Shown here in pieces: positions 1 through 6,158 of a stretch of DNA of 6,465 nucleotides. The notes beneath the pieces were generated by a model. It worked only from the letters and a program-made list of their open reading frames with translations, was not told the DNA's origin and did not search any database. Position 1 is the stretch's first letter. Each line of letters begins with the position of its first letter. A program made the translations under genes and the position numbers. The DNA comes from Chloroflexota bacterium (GTDB lineage: Bacteria; Chloroflexota; UBA5177; JANWHV01), in assembly GCA_025450255.1 (NCBI GenBank), contig JANWHV010000044.1:1-6465 (forward strand), in the 5' to 3' direction.

Positions 1-8
1 GCGATCCG

Positions 9-1097
9 TTACTTTGGCGGCTCCAGAGCAAGTCTGTAGATACCCTGCGCCGTACCCGCCAACAAGGCGCGGTCAGTCGCGATCAGGGACAATACGATCC
101 TCGCGACTCCCGTTAGCGGCGGCCCGTATGGCGCCCACGATCGTCCACCGTCGCCACTTGTATAGATGCCGTTGCCCATGGTGCCGAGCCACACGTGGCC
201 CGCGCCGCTCAACAACGCCGCGCCATGGCTCCCCGCCGGCAGGCCCGCGGCGCTCGGGTTCCACGTCAGCGACGTGAGGCTGGCACGCCACACGCGATGG
301 CCCATGGTGCCTGCCAGCATGTCGCCCGAGCCTGAGCCCGACGCCTCCAGAGCCATGATGCCTTCGTCACCCTTGAAGCCGGCGTCGGCGGCACGCCAAC
401 TCAGACCCCGATTGGTGCTTTCAAGGATCTGGGTAGGGCCCGGCGTCACGCCCGCGAATACCGTGGCCGAGGATGTACCGGCCCAGGCAAGAGCGGAGAT
501 GGCGCGGCCTGCGACGCCGTGGACGAGCGACCATCGCGCCCCAGCGTCGACAGTCCGCCAAATGCCGCCGTTCGCCCCGGCCAGCATAATGCGCGAGTCG
601 CCGGGATCCACGGCAAGCGCGTAAATCCCCGCGTTGCCGAGCGCGCTTGCTTCCGGCTTCCAGTGCAGCCCGAGGTCACGGCTCACATACAGGCGCGACG
701 AGTCCCCCGCCGCCGCGATCGCCCGGTCGGTGTCGAAAAACGCGATCGCCCATAGTGCCGGATCCACGGACGGCAGGCCGCGATGCACTATCGTCCAGCT
801 TTTGCCGGTGTCGACACTGCGCATGAAGCCGCGTGTCGTCGCGGCGAACAAGCGCGAGGCGTTCCGAGGATCGGCGAGAATCCCGTGTACGATCGCGTTC
901 GCGCTCACGTGCATCCATGCCGGCGCGCGTGTCTGTTGGGACGTGGCGATCGGGGTCGCGCCCGACCCGACGTTTACGCCGCGCTCCGGCAACGCCCCGG
1001 GTTGCCGCTCGTCGTACGCTACCGCGCTGGCGCCCAGGACCGCGATCGACATCAGAGCAGTTACGGCGCCAATAGTAACGCGCATGCGCTTCGACAC
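9..1097 (-). CDS. Secreted Asp-box (BNR/sortilin-like, Ycf48-like) beta-propeller protein
   Basis: A 362-residue protein of unknown function. The N-terminus is a Sec signal peptide: basic start (SKRMR), hydrophobic core at residues 8-25, and a likely cleavage near ASAVAY (about 23-28), so export across the membrane is expected. After a low-complexity linker (30-60), Asp-box motifs of the form S/T-x-D/N-x-G-x-x-W recur at about 94-101, 139-146, 182-189, 227-234 and 314-321, with a degenerate copy near 271-279. This spacing of about 40-45 residues indicates a beta-propeller of the BNR/VPS10/Ycf48 superfamily. These repeats are found in sialidases, photosystem II assembly factors and many exported proteins, so the fold is clear but the ligand is not. 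GTG at 1097 is the longest start, with GAGGG only a few bases upstream; ATG at 1085 also leaves an intact signal peptide. It begins 6 bases after the mnmE stop and is probably cotranscribed with it. The stop is TAA. Confidence 0.85.
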   Translation of the reverse strand: MSKRMRVTIGAVTALMSIAVLGASAVAYDERQPGALPERGVNVGSGATPIATSQQTRAPAWMHVSANAIVHGILADPRNASRLFAATTRGFMRSVDTGKSWTIVHRGLPSVDPALWAIAFFDTDRAIAAAGDSSRLYVSRDLGLHWKPEASALGNAGIYALAVDPGDSRIMLAGANGGIWRTVDAGARWSLVHGVAGRAISALAWAGTSSATVFAGVTPGPTQILESTNRGLSWRAADAGFKGDEGIMALEASGSGSGDMLAGTMGHRVWRASLTSLTWNPSAAGLPAGSHGAALLSGAGHVWLGTMGNGIYTSGDGGRSWAPYGPPLTGVARIVLSLIATDRALLAGTAQGIYRLALEPPK

Positions 1098-1103
1098 CGG
1101 CCC

Positions 1104-2507
1104 TCACTTTCCGATGCAAAAATCACTGAAGATTCTATCCAGCACGGTTTCATGTACATCGATGCCCGTCACGCCGCCAATCGCGTCGAGCGCGGACCGT
1201 AGATCGATGCAAACAAGCTCTGGCAGCCGTCCGGTGCTCAATCCGGATTCGACGCGGATCAGGGCGCCGACCGCCTCCCGCAATGCCTCGGCCTGGCGTG
1301 TATTTTCCACCAGTGTGTCCTCGGCGTTCAGCGCCATGCCGCCGAGCGCGAGATCCGCGAGCGCGTCTTCCAGCACGATCAAACTTTCTTCGCGGATCGC
1401 CGAGCAGTGCACGATGGCAGCGGGCCTCCACACTTCGTCGAAGAGTGACTGGTATCGATCAGCCATGACGTCCGCCAGATCGCTCTTATTCTTGAGCAGA
1501 ATCACCGGGACGTCCATCGCCGAGGATCTCAGGGCGCGGGTGGCGGCCACATCCTCCGCGTCCAACGGCCGGCTTCCATCCAGCACGAACACCACGATTG
1601 CCGCCGAGCGCAGCGCGGCATGGCTGCGCTCGACGCCGATGCGCTCGACCACATCTCCGGTTTCGACCAGGCCGGCGGTATCGATCAGGAACATCGGTAT
1701 GCCGTGAATATCGGCGGGCTCCTCGAGCGTGTCCCGGGTGGTGCCCGCCACCGGCGTAACGATTGCCCGATCCCGTCTGAGCAAGGCATTCAGCAGGCTC
1801 GATTTTCCCACGTTTGGCTTGCCCGACAGGACCACGCGCACGCCGTCCCGCAGCAAAGCGCCATGTCCCGCGCGCCGTAACAAGCCTTCAAGCGCGCCGC
1901 GCGCGGCCGTCACGTCCCCGGCCAATTTCGGCGCCGCCTGCTCCGGCAGACCTTCCTCGACGAAGTCGATCGTTGCCTCCAGGTACGCGAGCGTACCCGC
2001 CAGTGCCCGCAGTAGGGGGTCAAGGCGCCGCCCAAGCGCGCCGGTTAGCCCCTGCGCCGCTACCTGCGCGGCGGTAGCGGTGCGGGCGCGGACAATGTCG
2101 ATCACCGCTTCGGCTTGCGCGAGGTCGAGCCTTCCATTCACGAAGGCGCGCAAGGTGAATTCGCCGCGATCCGCCATCCTGGCGCCACAAGCAAGGCAGC
2201 TCGCGAGAACGCCGCGCAGTACGCTGGGGCTGCCGTGGCAGTAAAACTCAACTACATCCTCGCCGGTAAACGAGTGCGGACCGGCCATAAAACAGGCCAG
2301 CGCTTCGTCCAGGAGAATATCGGTTTCCGGCTGGTGAAGATGACCGTGGACCATGCGGTGGGATTGAAAGCCGGGCCGGGAACGCGTGGCGCGGAACAAC
2401 CGGCCGGCGATTTCGCGCGCCTCGGGCCCGCTCACGCGCACGATGCCGACGCCGCCCTCGCCTGGCGGCGTCGCAATCGCCGCAATGGTGTCGTCAGAGG
2501 CGGGCAT
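1104..2507 (-). CDS. mnmE: tRNA uridine-5-carboxymethylaminomethyl(34) synthesis GTPase MnmE
   Basis: MnmE (TrmE) is a cytoplasmic GTPase that works with MnmG to place the carboxymethylaminomethyl group on C5 of wobble uridine 34 in tRNAs reading split codon boxes. The 467-residue length fits the family. Residues 1-120 are the formyl-THF-binding TrmE N-domain (DTIAAIATPPGEGGVGIVR). A helical domain follows, with the Ras-like G domain inserted: G1 GKPNVGKS 229-236, G2 TTRDT 256-260, G3 DTAG 276-279, G4 NKSD 340-343, G5 SAI 369-371. The helical domain then resumes and ends in the diagnostic C-terminal FCIGK (463-467), whose Cys is the conserved residue of the family. All key motifs are intact. 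The ATG start overlaps the upstream kinase gene by 14 bases. A GGAG lies only one base from the ATG, so translational coupling to the kinase is likely. mnmG, often next door, is not in the window. Confidence 0.98.
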   Translation of the reverse strand: MPASDDTIAAIATPPGEGGVGIVRVSGPEAREIAGRLFRATRSRPGFQSHRMVHGHLHQPETDILLDEALACFMAGPHSFTGEDVVEFYCHGSPSVLRGVLASCLACGARMADRGEFTLRAFVNGRLDLAQAEAVIDIVRARTATAAQVAAQGLTGALGRRLDPLLRALAGTLAYLEATIDFVEEGLPEQAAPKLAGDVTAARGALEGLLRRAGHGALLRDGVRVVLSGKPNVGKSSLLNALLRRDRAIVTPVAGTTRDTLEEPADIHGIPMFLIDTAGLVETGDVVERIGVERSHAALRSAAIVVFVLDGSRPLDAEDVAATRALRSSAMDVPVILLKNKSDLADVMADRYQSLFDEVWRPAAIVHCSAIREESLIVLEDALADLALGGMALNAEDTLVENTRQAEALREAVGALIRVESGLSTGRLPELVCIDLRSALDAIGGVTGIDVHETVLDRIFSDFCIGK

Positions 2508-3339
2508 ACTCCAACAAGCGGCGCTCCGCCTGCTCCCGCGTGGGAATCCCCTCGGTCCCCAGGTGTTCTACGTGGAACGACGCTACCACGGCGGCAAACC
2601 GGGCCGAGGCGACCGCGTCGCCAGTCTCGTAATAGCGGATCAGGAACGCAGCCGAAAACACGTCGCCCGCGCCATTTGCATCCACTTCGTGTACCGGGAA
2701 TGCCGGGATCCGCGTGGCCGCTTCGCCCTCGAAAAGGGTGGCGCCGTGGCTCCCGTCGGTCAATACGACGATGCGATGGGCGCGTCGATAGAGATCGATG
2801 ACGCCGCGTTGGCTGCCGATGTCCTCCTCGCTCAGAAAGCTCACCTCGACTGGAGGCGCCCAGGCCAGCATTTTCTCCGCGCCCAAGGGGTGGACGTGTC
2901 CGTCGGCGCCCCATTCGCGCAGCCAGCCCTGGACCGACGCGCCGCGGAGTGAGCCGTGAAAGGCCGCCAGAAGATCGTGGTCAATTTCCTGCGCCACCGG
3001 CCCGAAATGCACTAACGGCAAGGTGCGCCATTGCTCCGGTACGTCATCGGCGCGCAGATTGCGGGCAACGTCGGTGATATATTGTTCGCGGATGCCGTCG
3101 ACAAACTCATGACGGAACGTACACCACACGGGCGACGGTACGTTCTTGACTTCCACTTCACTGGGCAGCACGAGCGCCGCGCCGCCTTCCGGCATACTGG
3201 TCAGCACGTGTACGCGCGCGCCGAGACGAAGCGCGGTTATCGCGGCAAATAGGGCGGTTCCACCCCACTCACGGCCATTGGGCGTGAAGTCGACCGTGAT
3301 ATGGCCCACGACCAGATACGATACGTGCGATTCGCTCAC
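2494..3339 (-). CDS. PfkB-family carbohydrate (sugar/nucleoside-type) kinase
   Basis: A 281-residue ribokinase/PfkB-fold kinase that should transfer phosphate from ATP to a hydroxyl of a sugar, polyol or nucleoside; the substrate cannot be read from sequence. The C-terminal PfkB signature is clear: DANGAGD at 220-226, with Asp226 as the predicted catalytic base and the GAG turn as the anion hole. The ATP-site strand VVLTDGSHGATLF (191-203) also matches. The N-terminus has the usual first strand (YLVVGHITVDF) and a GG motif at 26-27, but the lid-forming stretch between them is short, so this is a compact member. The central part (TFRHEF 74-79, then IREQ 83-86) faintly resembles inositol-kinase-like PfkB proteins; that is a weak inference. 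The GTG start overlaps the jag stop by 4 bases (GTGA), with AGGG a few bases upstream. Its position between jag and mnmE is unusual; I see no pathway partner nearby. Confidence 0.88.
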   Translation of the reverse strand: MSESHVSYLVVGHITVDFTPNGREWGGTALFAAITALRLGARVHVLTSMPEGGAALVLPSEVEVKNVPSPVWCTFRHEFVDGIREQYITDVARNLRADDVPEQWRTLPLVHFGPVAQEIDHDLLAAFHGSLRGASVQGWLREWGADGHVHPLGAEKMLAWAPPVEVSFLSEEDIGSQRGVIDLYRRAHRIVVLTDGSHGATLFEGEAATRIPAFPVHEVDANGAGDVFSAAFLIRYYETGDAVASARFAAVVASFHVEHLGTEGIPTREQAERRLLEYARL

Positions 3340-4238
3340 CGAGTGCCCTGACGCGGCGCGATTACCACGCAGCGATTCGGCTCCTCGCCGACGCTGTTGG
3401 TGACAACCCAGGGGCTATTCTGCAAGGTCATATGCACGACGCGGCGCTCATTCGCCGGCATCGGATCGAGAACAATTTCTTGATTGTTCTGACGCACGCG
3501 CGATGCCTGCCTATTCGCCAGGGACCGCAGCGTCTCGTCACGCCGCATCCGATAATGCTCTACGTCGACGATTACCTTGCACCATCGATTGACGCGCCTG
3601 CCGACGATCGCGTTTACCAGATACTGCAGCGATGCCAGCGTGTCGCCGTGACGCCCGATTAGCAGTCCGAGATCGTCGCCCATAACGTCGAGTACGATCG
3701 GCGTGCCCGTGCTTCGCACCGAGGCCGTCGCCTCGATTCCCATGCGCGCCATCAACTCGCGCACGACCTCAACGGCTACCTCGGCGACCGCGTGCTGGTC
3801 GGTGCGCTGGCCGTCGGGTTGTGCGTCGTCGCCCGCGTCGACGTTTTCGTCCGCGAGCATCTCGGGAGCGGCGAAGGCAGCCGACTCAGGATCCAGCGAA
3901 GGGTTTTCCTGACGCGCCGCCGCCGCCTGTTTTCGAGCCCTAGACACCAGCGGCGATGATTCTATGTCCTCGCCAAACTGCTGCGTGTCGAGAGTGGGCG
4001 TCGAGCGCGGCGCGGGCTTGGCGGTTTCCGGCGCGCGTCGCGACAGGATAGCTTTCGGCAAGGCGAGGATGCGGGCGTTCTCGCCACCCATCCCCAGGAA
4101 ACCCTTGCTACCCTCGCTGATCACGGTGATGTCAATCTCGTCACGCGGCAATCCGAGTCGCGTCTCAGCCTCGGAAATAGCCTCCGCGACGGTCTTGGCG
4201 CTCACGGTGATGCTCTGGCTACCCCGCTCGTTGGTCAC
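3336..4238 (-). CDS. jag: RNA-binding protein Jag/KhpB (Jag-N, KH and R3H domains)
   Basis: Jag (SpoIIIJ-associated, also KhpB) is a single-strand RNA-binding protein. In Gram-positive bacteria it is encoded beside yidC, and in some species it associates with YidC and affects cell division and elongation. The 300 residues show the three-part family layout. Residues 9-60 form the Jag-N domain, with the signature KGFLGMG at 45-51. Residues 60-150 are a low-complexity acidic/alanine-rich linker, longer than in many homologues. Residues 150-225 form a KH domain with the RNA-contacting GRHG loop at 195-198 (DDLGLLIGRHGDTL). Residues 232-297 form the R3H domain, with Arg265-x3-His269 (RRVVH). The start is GTG at 4238, overlapping the yidC TGA by 4 bases. 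A strong AAAAGGAG sits 7 bases upstream, inside yidC, so reinitiation or coupling is expected. The junction also carries a slippery heptamer (separate entry). Confidence 0.97.
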   Translation of the reverse strand: MTNERGSQSITVSAKTVAEAISEAETRLGLPRDEIDITVISEGSKGFLGMGGENARILALPKAILSRRAPETAKPAPRSTPTLDTQQFGEDIESSPLVSRARKQAAAARQENPSLDPESAAFAAPEMLADENVDAGDDAQPDGQRTDQHAVAEVAVEVVRELMARMGIEATASVRSTGTPIVLDVMGDDLGLLIGRHGDTLASLQYLVNAIVGRRVNRWCKVIVDVEHYRMRRDETLRSLANRQASRVRQNNQEIVLDPMPANERRVVHMTLQNSPWVVTNSVGEEPNRCVVIAPRQGTR

Positions 4239-4244
4239 TTTTTT
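4235..4244 (-). other. A AAA AAG slippery heptamer abutting the yidC stop / jag start
   Basis: In the yidC frame the end of the gene reads GCA AAA AAG TGA, so A AAA AAG sits in the exact X XXY YYZ phase known from the dnaX -1 frameshift site. The heptamer itself covers 4238-4244. A -1 slip would bypass the TGA and make the next codon GTG, the jag start codon, joining the two proteins in frame. I see no convincing downstream hairpin, so activity is hypothetical. Confidence 0.4.
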
Positions 4245-5152
4245 GCTCCTTTTGCGCTGGGTCTGCCACGTGAGCCTCCTCGCCCATGTCGCTGCGCATA
4301 TCGATCCATTTTAGTTGCCCGTAGCGCTTCAGCCTCTGACGCCGTGCGTTCAGGTTCGGCCGCGGCGGGTTTAGCGGTCCGTGCCTCCGGTCGAGGGGCA
4401 TTGCCGTTCCGGGTCGGCGCCGGCGTTTCGCGGGCCGCGAACGCGCGCGCCAGGAAGCCGCCGTCGCCACGCGTGGGTGGCGTGGGCGCCGTGGCGCCAT
4501 CAGCATACGGTATCGACATCGGGCTGGTCCAAAGCGAGCCCCAGCCACCGATAAAGAACTGAAGAATCATCATGATGATGTTGGACGTGACCCAATACAC
4601 GGCCAGTCCGGAAGGGTAGCTCCAAGCGAACACGACGATCATCAGTGGCAGGAACTGCATGATCTGGTTCATCTGGCGCTGCTGCGGATCGTTGGTGGGA
4701 TTCAGCATCATCCGCTGCTGAATCCACTGGGTGATACCGGCCACAATCGGCAGAATGTGGGTGGGATCGGGTTGGCCCAGTCCGGTAGAGAGCCACCGGA
4801 AGTGCGCTTCGGATAGTCCGGGGTGCGCACCATGGTCGTGGATCAGATTTCTGGGGTCCGAGAGATTGCGGAGTACGAGAAACAGGCTCCAGAGTATTGG
4901 GAGTTGGATCAGCGGCAATAAACAGCCAAGCGCGGGATTGTGATTGTGCTCTTTATAGAGCGCCATCGTCTCGCGCGTGAGTGTCTCTCGGTCTTTTCCG
5001 TGCTTTTTCTGCAGTTCCTTGATTCTTGGGCTCAACGCCATCATCTTCTTGGATGAGCGGATCTGAGCCACATAGAGCGGAGACAGGGCCGTGCGGATGA
5101 TGATCGTAAACAATATGATCGCGATGCCATAGTTCATCGTGGCATCGGTCAA
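4235..5152 (-). CDS. yidC: Membrane protein insertase YidC, short (SpoIIIJ/Oxa1-like) form
   Basis: YidC/Oxa1-family insertase, which inserts and folds inner-membrane proteins alone or with SecYEG. The listed range is the longest uninterrupted reading from TTG at 5152 (305 residues). Five membrane segments are visible: about 8-28 (ending in the conserved groove Arg at 20, IIIRTALSPL), 75-96, 131-150, 165-180 and 183-203, with the charged cytoplasmic hairpin at 30-72 (QIRSSKKMMAL). The periplasmic P1 domain of proteobacterial YidC is absent, as in Gram-positive SpoIIIJ. The tail from about 214 is long, Ala/Pro/Arg-rich and ends in lysines, suiting ribosome contact. The start is problematic: neither TTG 5152 nor the ATG at 5137 has a Shine-Dalgarno site. 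The same frame extends upstream through a plausible N-terminus to GTG 5203, but is broken by TAG at 5168-5170. Function is therefore uncertain at the extreme N-terminus although the catalytic groove is complete. Confidence 0.93.
   Translation of the reverse strand: MTDATMNYGIAIILFTIIIRTALSPLYVAQIRSSKKMMALSPRIKELQKKHGKDRETLTRETMALYKEHNHNPALGCLLPLIQLPILWSLFLVLRNLSDPRNLIHDHGAHPGLSEAHFRWLSTGLGQPDPTHILPIVAGITQWIQQRMMLNPTNDPQQRQMNQIMQFLPLMIVVFAWSYPSGLAVYWVTSNIIMMILQFFIGGWGSLWTSPMSIPYADGATAPTPPTRGDGGFLARAFAARETPAPTRNGNAPRPEARTAKPAAAEPERTASEAEALRATKMDRYAQRHGRGGSRGRPSAKGAKK
4246..4253 (-). promoter_or_regulatory. Ribosome binding site for jag, inside the yidC 3' end
   Basis: The minus strand reads AAAAGGAG, 7 bases upstream of the GTG start of jag, within the last codons of yidC. 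Strength and spacing are near ideal and support the GTG 4238 start. The site also lies one base from the A-run at the yidC stop, where it could influence ribosome pausing or slippage. Confidence 0.8.
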
Positions 5153-5203
5153 CGTGACGATCAGCCACTAGAGCGGCCGTTGAAAGATGAGAAAGATATC
5201 CAC
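5153..5203 (-). other. yidC: Upstream N-terminal segment of yidC containing an in-frame TAG
   Basis: Reading from GTG 5203 in the yidC frame gives M-D-I-F-L-I-F-Q-R-P-L, then TAG (5168-5170), then W-L-I-V-T, joining directly to the TDAT-NYGIAII segment. The residues on both sides of the stop look like the start of a short YidC: an amphipathic piece and the lead-in to membrane segment 1, comparable to the YPLS-LI region of Gram-positive SpoIIIJ. AGGAG at 5213-5217 stands 9 bases before this GTG, and an in-frame TAG further upstream makes GTG the only possible longer start. I infer that the real gene is meant to begin here and that codon 12 carries a substitution, an error or a recoded stop. 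Confidence 0.7.
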
Positions 5204-5212
5204 CGAGACGTT

Positions 5213-5217
5213 CTCCT
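5213..5217 (-). promoter_or_regulatory. Ribosome binding site pointing to GTG 5203 as the original yidC start
   Basis: The minus strand reads AGGAG, 9 bases before GTG 5203. It is one of the best Shine-Dalgarno matches in the window. The downstream candidates TTG 5152 and ATG 5137 have none. It therefore decides the intended yidC start despite the stop at codon 12. Confidence 0.7.
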
Positions 5218-5235
5218 ACTGCTGGCGCCACACGA

Positions 5236-5445
5236 TTACGGCACCGGGTCGTAGCCTCCCTCGCACCAGGGATGGCAGCGCGTCACGCGCCTTATTGTCA
5301 ATTTTAAACCCGCGATCGGCCCGTACCGGGCTATGGCCTCTTCGCTATACGCGGAGCAGGTTGGGTAAAACCGGCAGGACGATAGCAGCAGTGGGCTAAT
5401 AAGCCCTCGGTAAACTCGCACTATAGCCAATAAAACGTGTTTCAT
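5236..5445 (-). CDS. yidD: Membrane protein insertion efficiency factor YidD
   Basis: YidD is a small, membrane-associated protein that assists YidC-dependent insertion; its gene typically lies between rnpA and yidC, as here. The ATG at 5445 gives 69 residues, within the usual range. Recognisable features are an amphipathic N-terminus (MKHVLLAIVRVYRGLISPLL), the cysteine motif C-R-F-Y-P-T-C-S-x-Y, the basic stretch I-R-R-V-x-R-C-H-P-W, and the C-terminal GGYDPVP. All three conserved cysteines are present. The in-frame TTG at 5460, five codons earlier, is less likely because it immediately follows the rnpA stop and lacks a binding site; the ATG has only a weak GAGA upstream. The gene is in the same frame as rnpA, separated by one TAG and 15 bases. 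The stop is TAA, and the yidC GTG lies 32 bases further on. Confidence 0.95.
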   Translation of the reverse strand: MKHVLLAIVRVYRGLISPLLLSSCRFYPTCSAYSEEAIARYGPIAGLKLTIRRVTRCHPWCEGGYDPVP

Positions 5446-5460
5446 GGTTCTCGGATACAA

Positions 5461-5814
5461 CTACGCGGAGTTGATACGCCCGAGTAGGCGGGCTTGCCCC
5501 AGTTGCCGCCTCACGGCCTCGTCTACCGCGTCGAACGGCTTACCGGCGATTGCCGGCCTGCTAATAATTACTACATCGTATCCGACAGGCATCGACGGCA
5601 GGTATGCCCGCATCACTTCGCGCAACACGCGCTTTACCCTGTTCCGCACGTGGGCCTTACCGACGCGCTTACTCACCGTAAAGCCCACACGCGTCACGGA
5701 CCCTCCAGTTGGCGCCGCCGTAACTACCAGCCATGGATGCGACCATGCCTTACCGTCTCGCCGAACTTTCGCGAAGTCTTCCGCCCGGCACAATCGATGC
5801 TTACGTGGCAACAT
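5461..5814 (-). CDS. rnpA: Ribonuclease P protein component
   Basis: RnpA is the basic protein subunit of RNase P, which binds the catalytic RNA and the 5' leader of precursor tRNAs to generate mature 5' ends. The 117 residues match the family size. The N-terminus (MLPRKHRLCRAEDF) is typical. The RNR signature spans about 48-66 (SKRVGKAHVRNRVKRVLRE), with its arginines and lysines intact. A V-G-Y-D-V-V-I-I-S-R-P strand at 77-87 completes the alpha/beta fold. The start is ATG at 5814, with no clear Shine-Dalgarno site in front. The gap from rpmH is 146 bases; in many bacteria these two genes are adjacent and cotranscribed, and sometimes overlap. The gene ends with TAG, after a normal-length C-terminus, which argues that TAG is a true stop in this genome. 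Confidence 0.97.
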   Translation of the reverse strand: MLPRKHRLCRAEDFAKVRRDGKAWSHPWLVVTAAPTGGSVTRVGFTVSKRVGKAHVRNRVKRVLREVMRAYLPSMPVGYDVVIISRPAIAGKPFDAVDEAVRRQLGQARLLGRINSA

Positions 5815-5960
5815 TGAATGTGTACTAGCTGGGCTCCGCCAAAACCCGCCAAATCGCCCATCGCGACGTGACCATGGGCCAGGCGGCTAACAACTCTCGG
5901 CGTGCCGTGCCTTTCAACAAGTTGAGATTCATGCGCTTCATGCTTCGACGATCGAGGCCC
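5815..5960 (-). other. rpmH-rnpA intergenic spacer
   Basis: This is a 146-base gap, long for the rpmH-rnpA pair. I see no open reading frame with family resemblance, no DnaA box and no terminator with a T-run. A small perfect inverted repeat (TCAAC-AA-GTTGA) lies near 5913-5924; it is too short to call functional. No convincing promoter was seen here, so readthrough from rpmH into rnpA is the simplest reading. Confidence 0.5.
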
Positions 5961-6095
5961 TTAGATCGTGAGGCGATGTCGCCCCTTGAGCCTGCGCGCC
6001 TTCAGCACACGCCTTCCGTTCGCCGTCGCCATGCGCGCGCGAAAGCCGTGCTTGCGCCGTCGTTTGACCTTCTTCGGTTGCCACGTTCGCTTCAT
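5961..6095 (-). CDS. rpmH: 50S ribosomal protein L34
   Basis: L34 is a very small, highly basic protein of the large ribosomal subunit that packs against 23S rRNA. The 44 residues equal the usual length and follow the family pattern: K-R-T-W-Q-P at the start, then [12 protein letters not shown], then G-R-R-V-L-x-x-R-R-x-K-G-R at the end. The ATG at 6095 is preceded by a purine-rich GAGAGGGAGA about 10 bases upstream. A longer open reading in this frame, reaching 6389, runs through the promoter region and has no family similarity, so the ATG at 6095 is chosen. It is the first gene after the promoter region and probably heads the operon running to the left edge. The stop is TAA. Confidence 0.98.
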   Translation of the reverse strand: MKRTWQPKKVKRRRKHGFRARMATANGRRVLKARRLKGRHRLTI

Positions 6096-6124
6096 GGAGT
6101 AGCGTTCTCCCTCTCTAAGGGTCA

Positions 6125-6133
6125 AGTATAGCA
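6125..6133 (-). promoter_or_regulatory. Extended -10 promoter element proximal to rpmH
   Basis: The minus strand reads TGCTATACT, the TGn extended -10 followed by a good TATACT hexamer, about 30 bases before the rpmH ATG. No -35 at normal spacing is visible, as is usual for extended -10 promoters. A start a few bases downstream would give a very short leader containing the GAGAGGGAGA binding site. Confidence 0.5.
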
Positions 6134-6136
6134 AAG

Positions 6137-6152
6137 GGCCGGGTTCACGGCC
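6137..6152 (-). promoter_or_regulatory. GC-rich hairpin in the rpmH leader between two -10 elements
   Basis: GGCCG-N6-CGGCC forms a perfect 5-base-pair stem, which can extend through AAG/CTT with one bulged G. It lies between the TATAAT and TATACT elements, so only transcripts from the upstream promoter would contain it. No T-run follows, so it is not a standard terminator. A leader or regulator-binding role is possible, as is chance. Confidence 0.35.
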
Positions 6153-6158
6153 TTCAAG

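Noticed and set aside
715..749. Two GCGATCGC octamers 27 bases apart (HIP1-like)
   Set aside because: Only two copies were noticed in the window, both inside a coding region; there is no sign of the genome-wide enrichment seen in cyanobacteria.
634..1707. Long plus-strand open frame of 357 codons
   Set aside because: It lies antisense to the propeller gene and mnmE, crosses their boundary, has no recognisable domain and an Arg/Ser/Thr-rich composition typical of shadow frames in high-GC DNA.
2115..2952. Plus-strand open frames of 228 and 188 codons
   Set aside because: They are antisense to mnmE and the kinase, which have full motif support; the translations show no family pattern and are rich in Arg/Pro/Gly.
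5153..5203. Genome-wide reassignment of TAG to a sense codon
   Set aside because: rnpA and the oxidoreductase both finish at TAG after C-termini of normal length, so TAG acts as a stop in this genome; the yidC case needs a local explanation.
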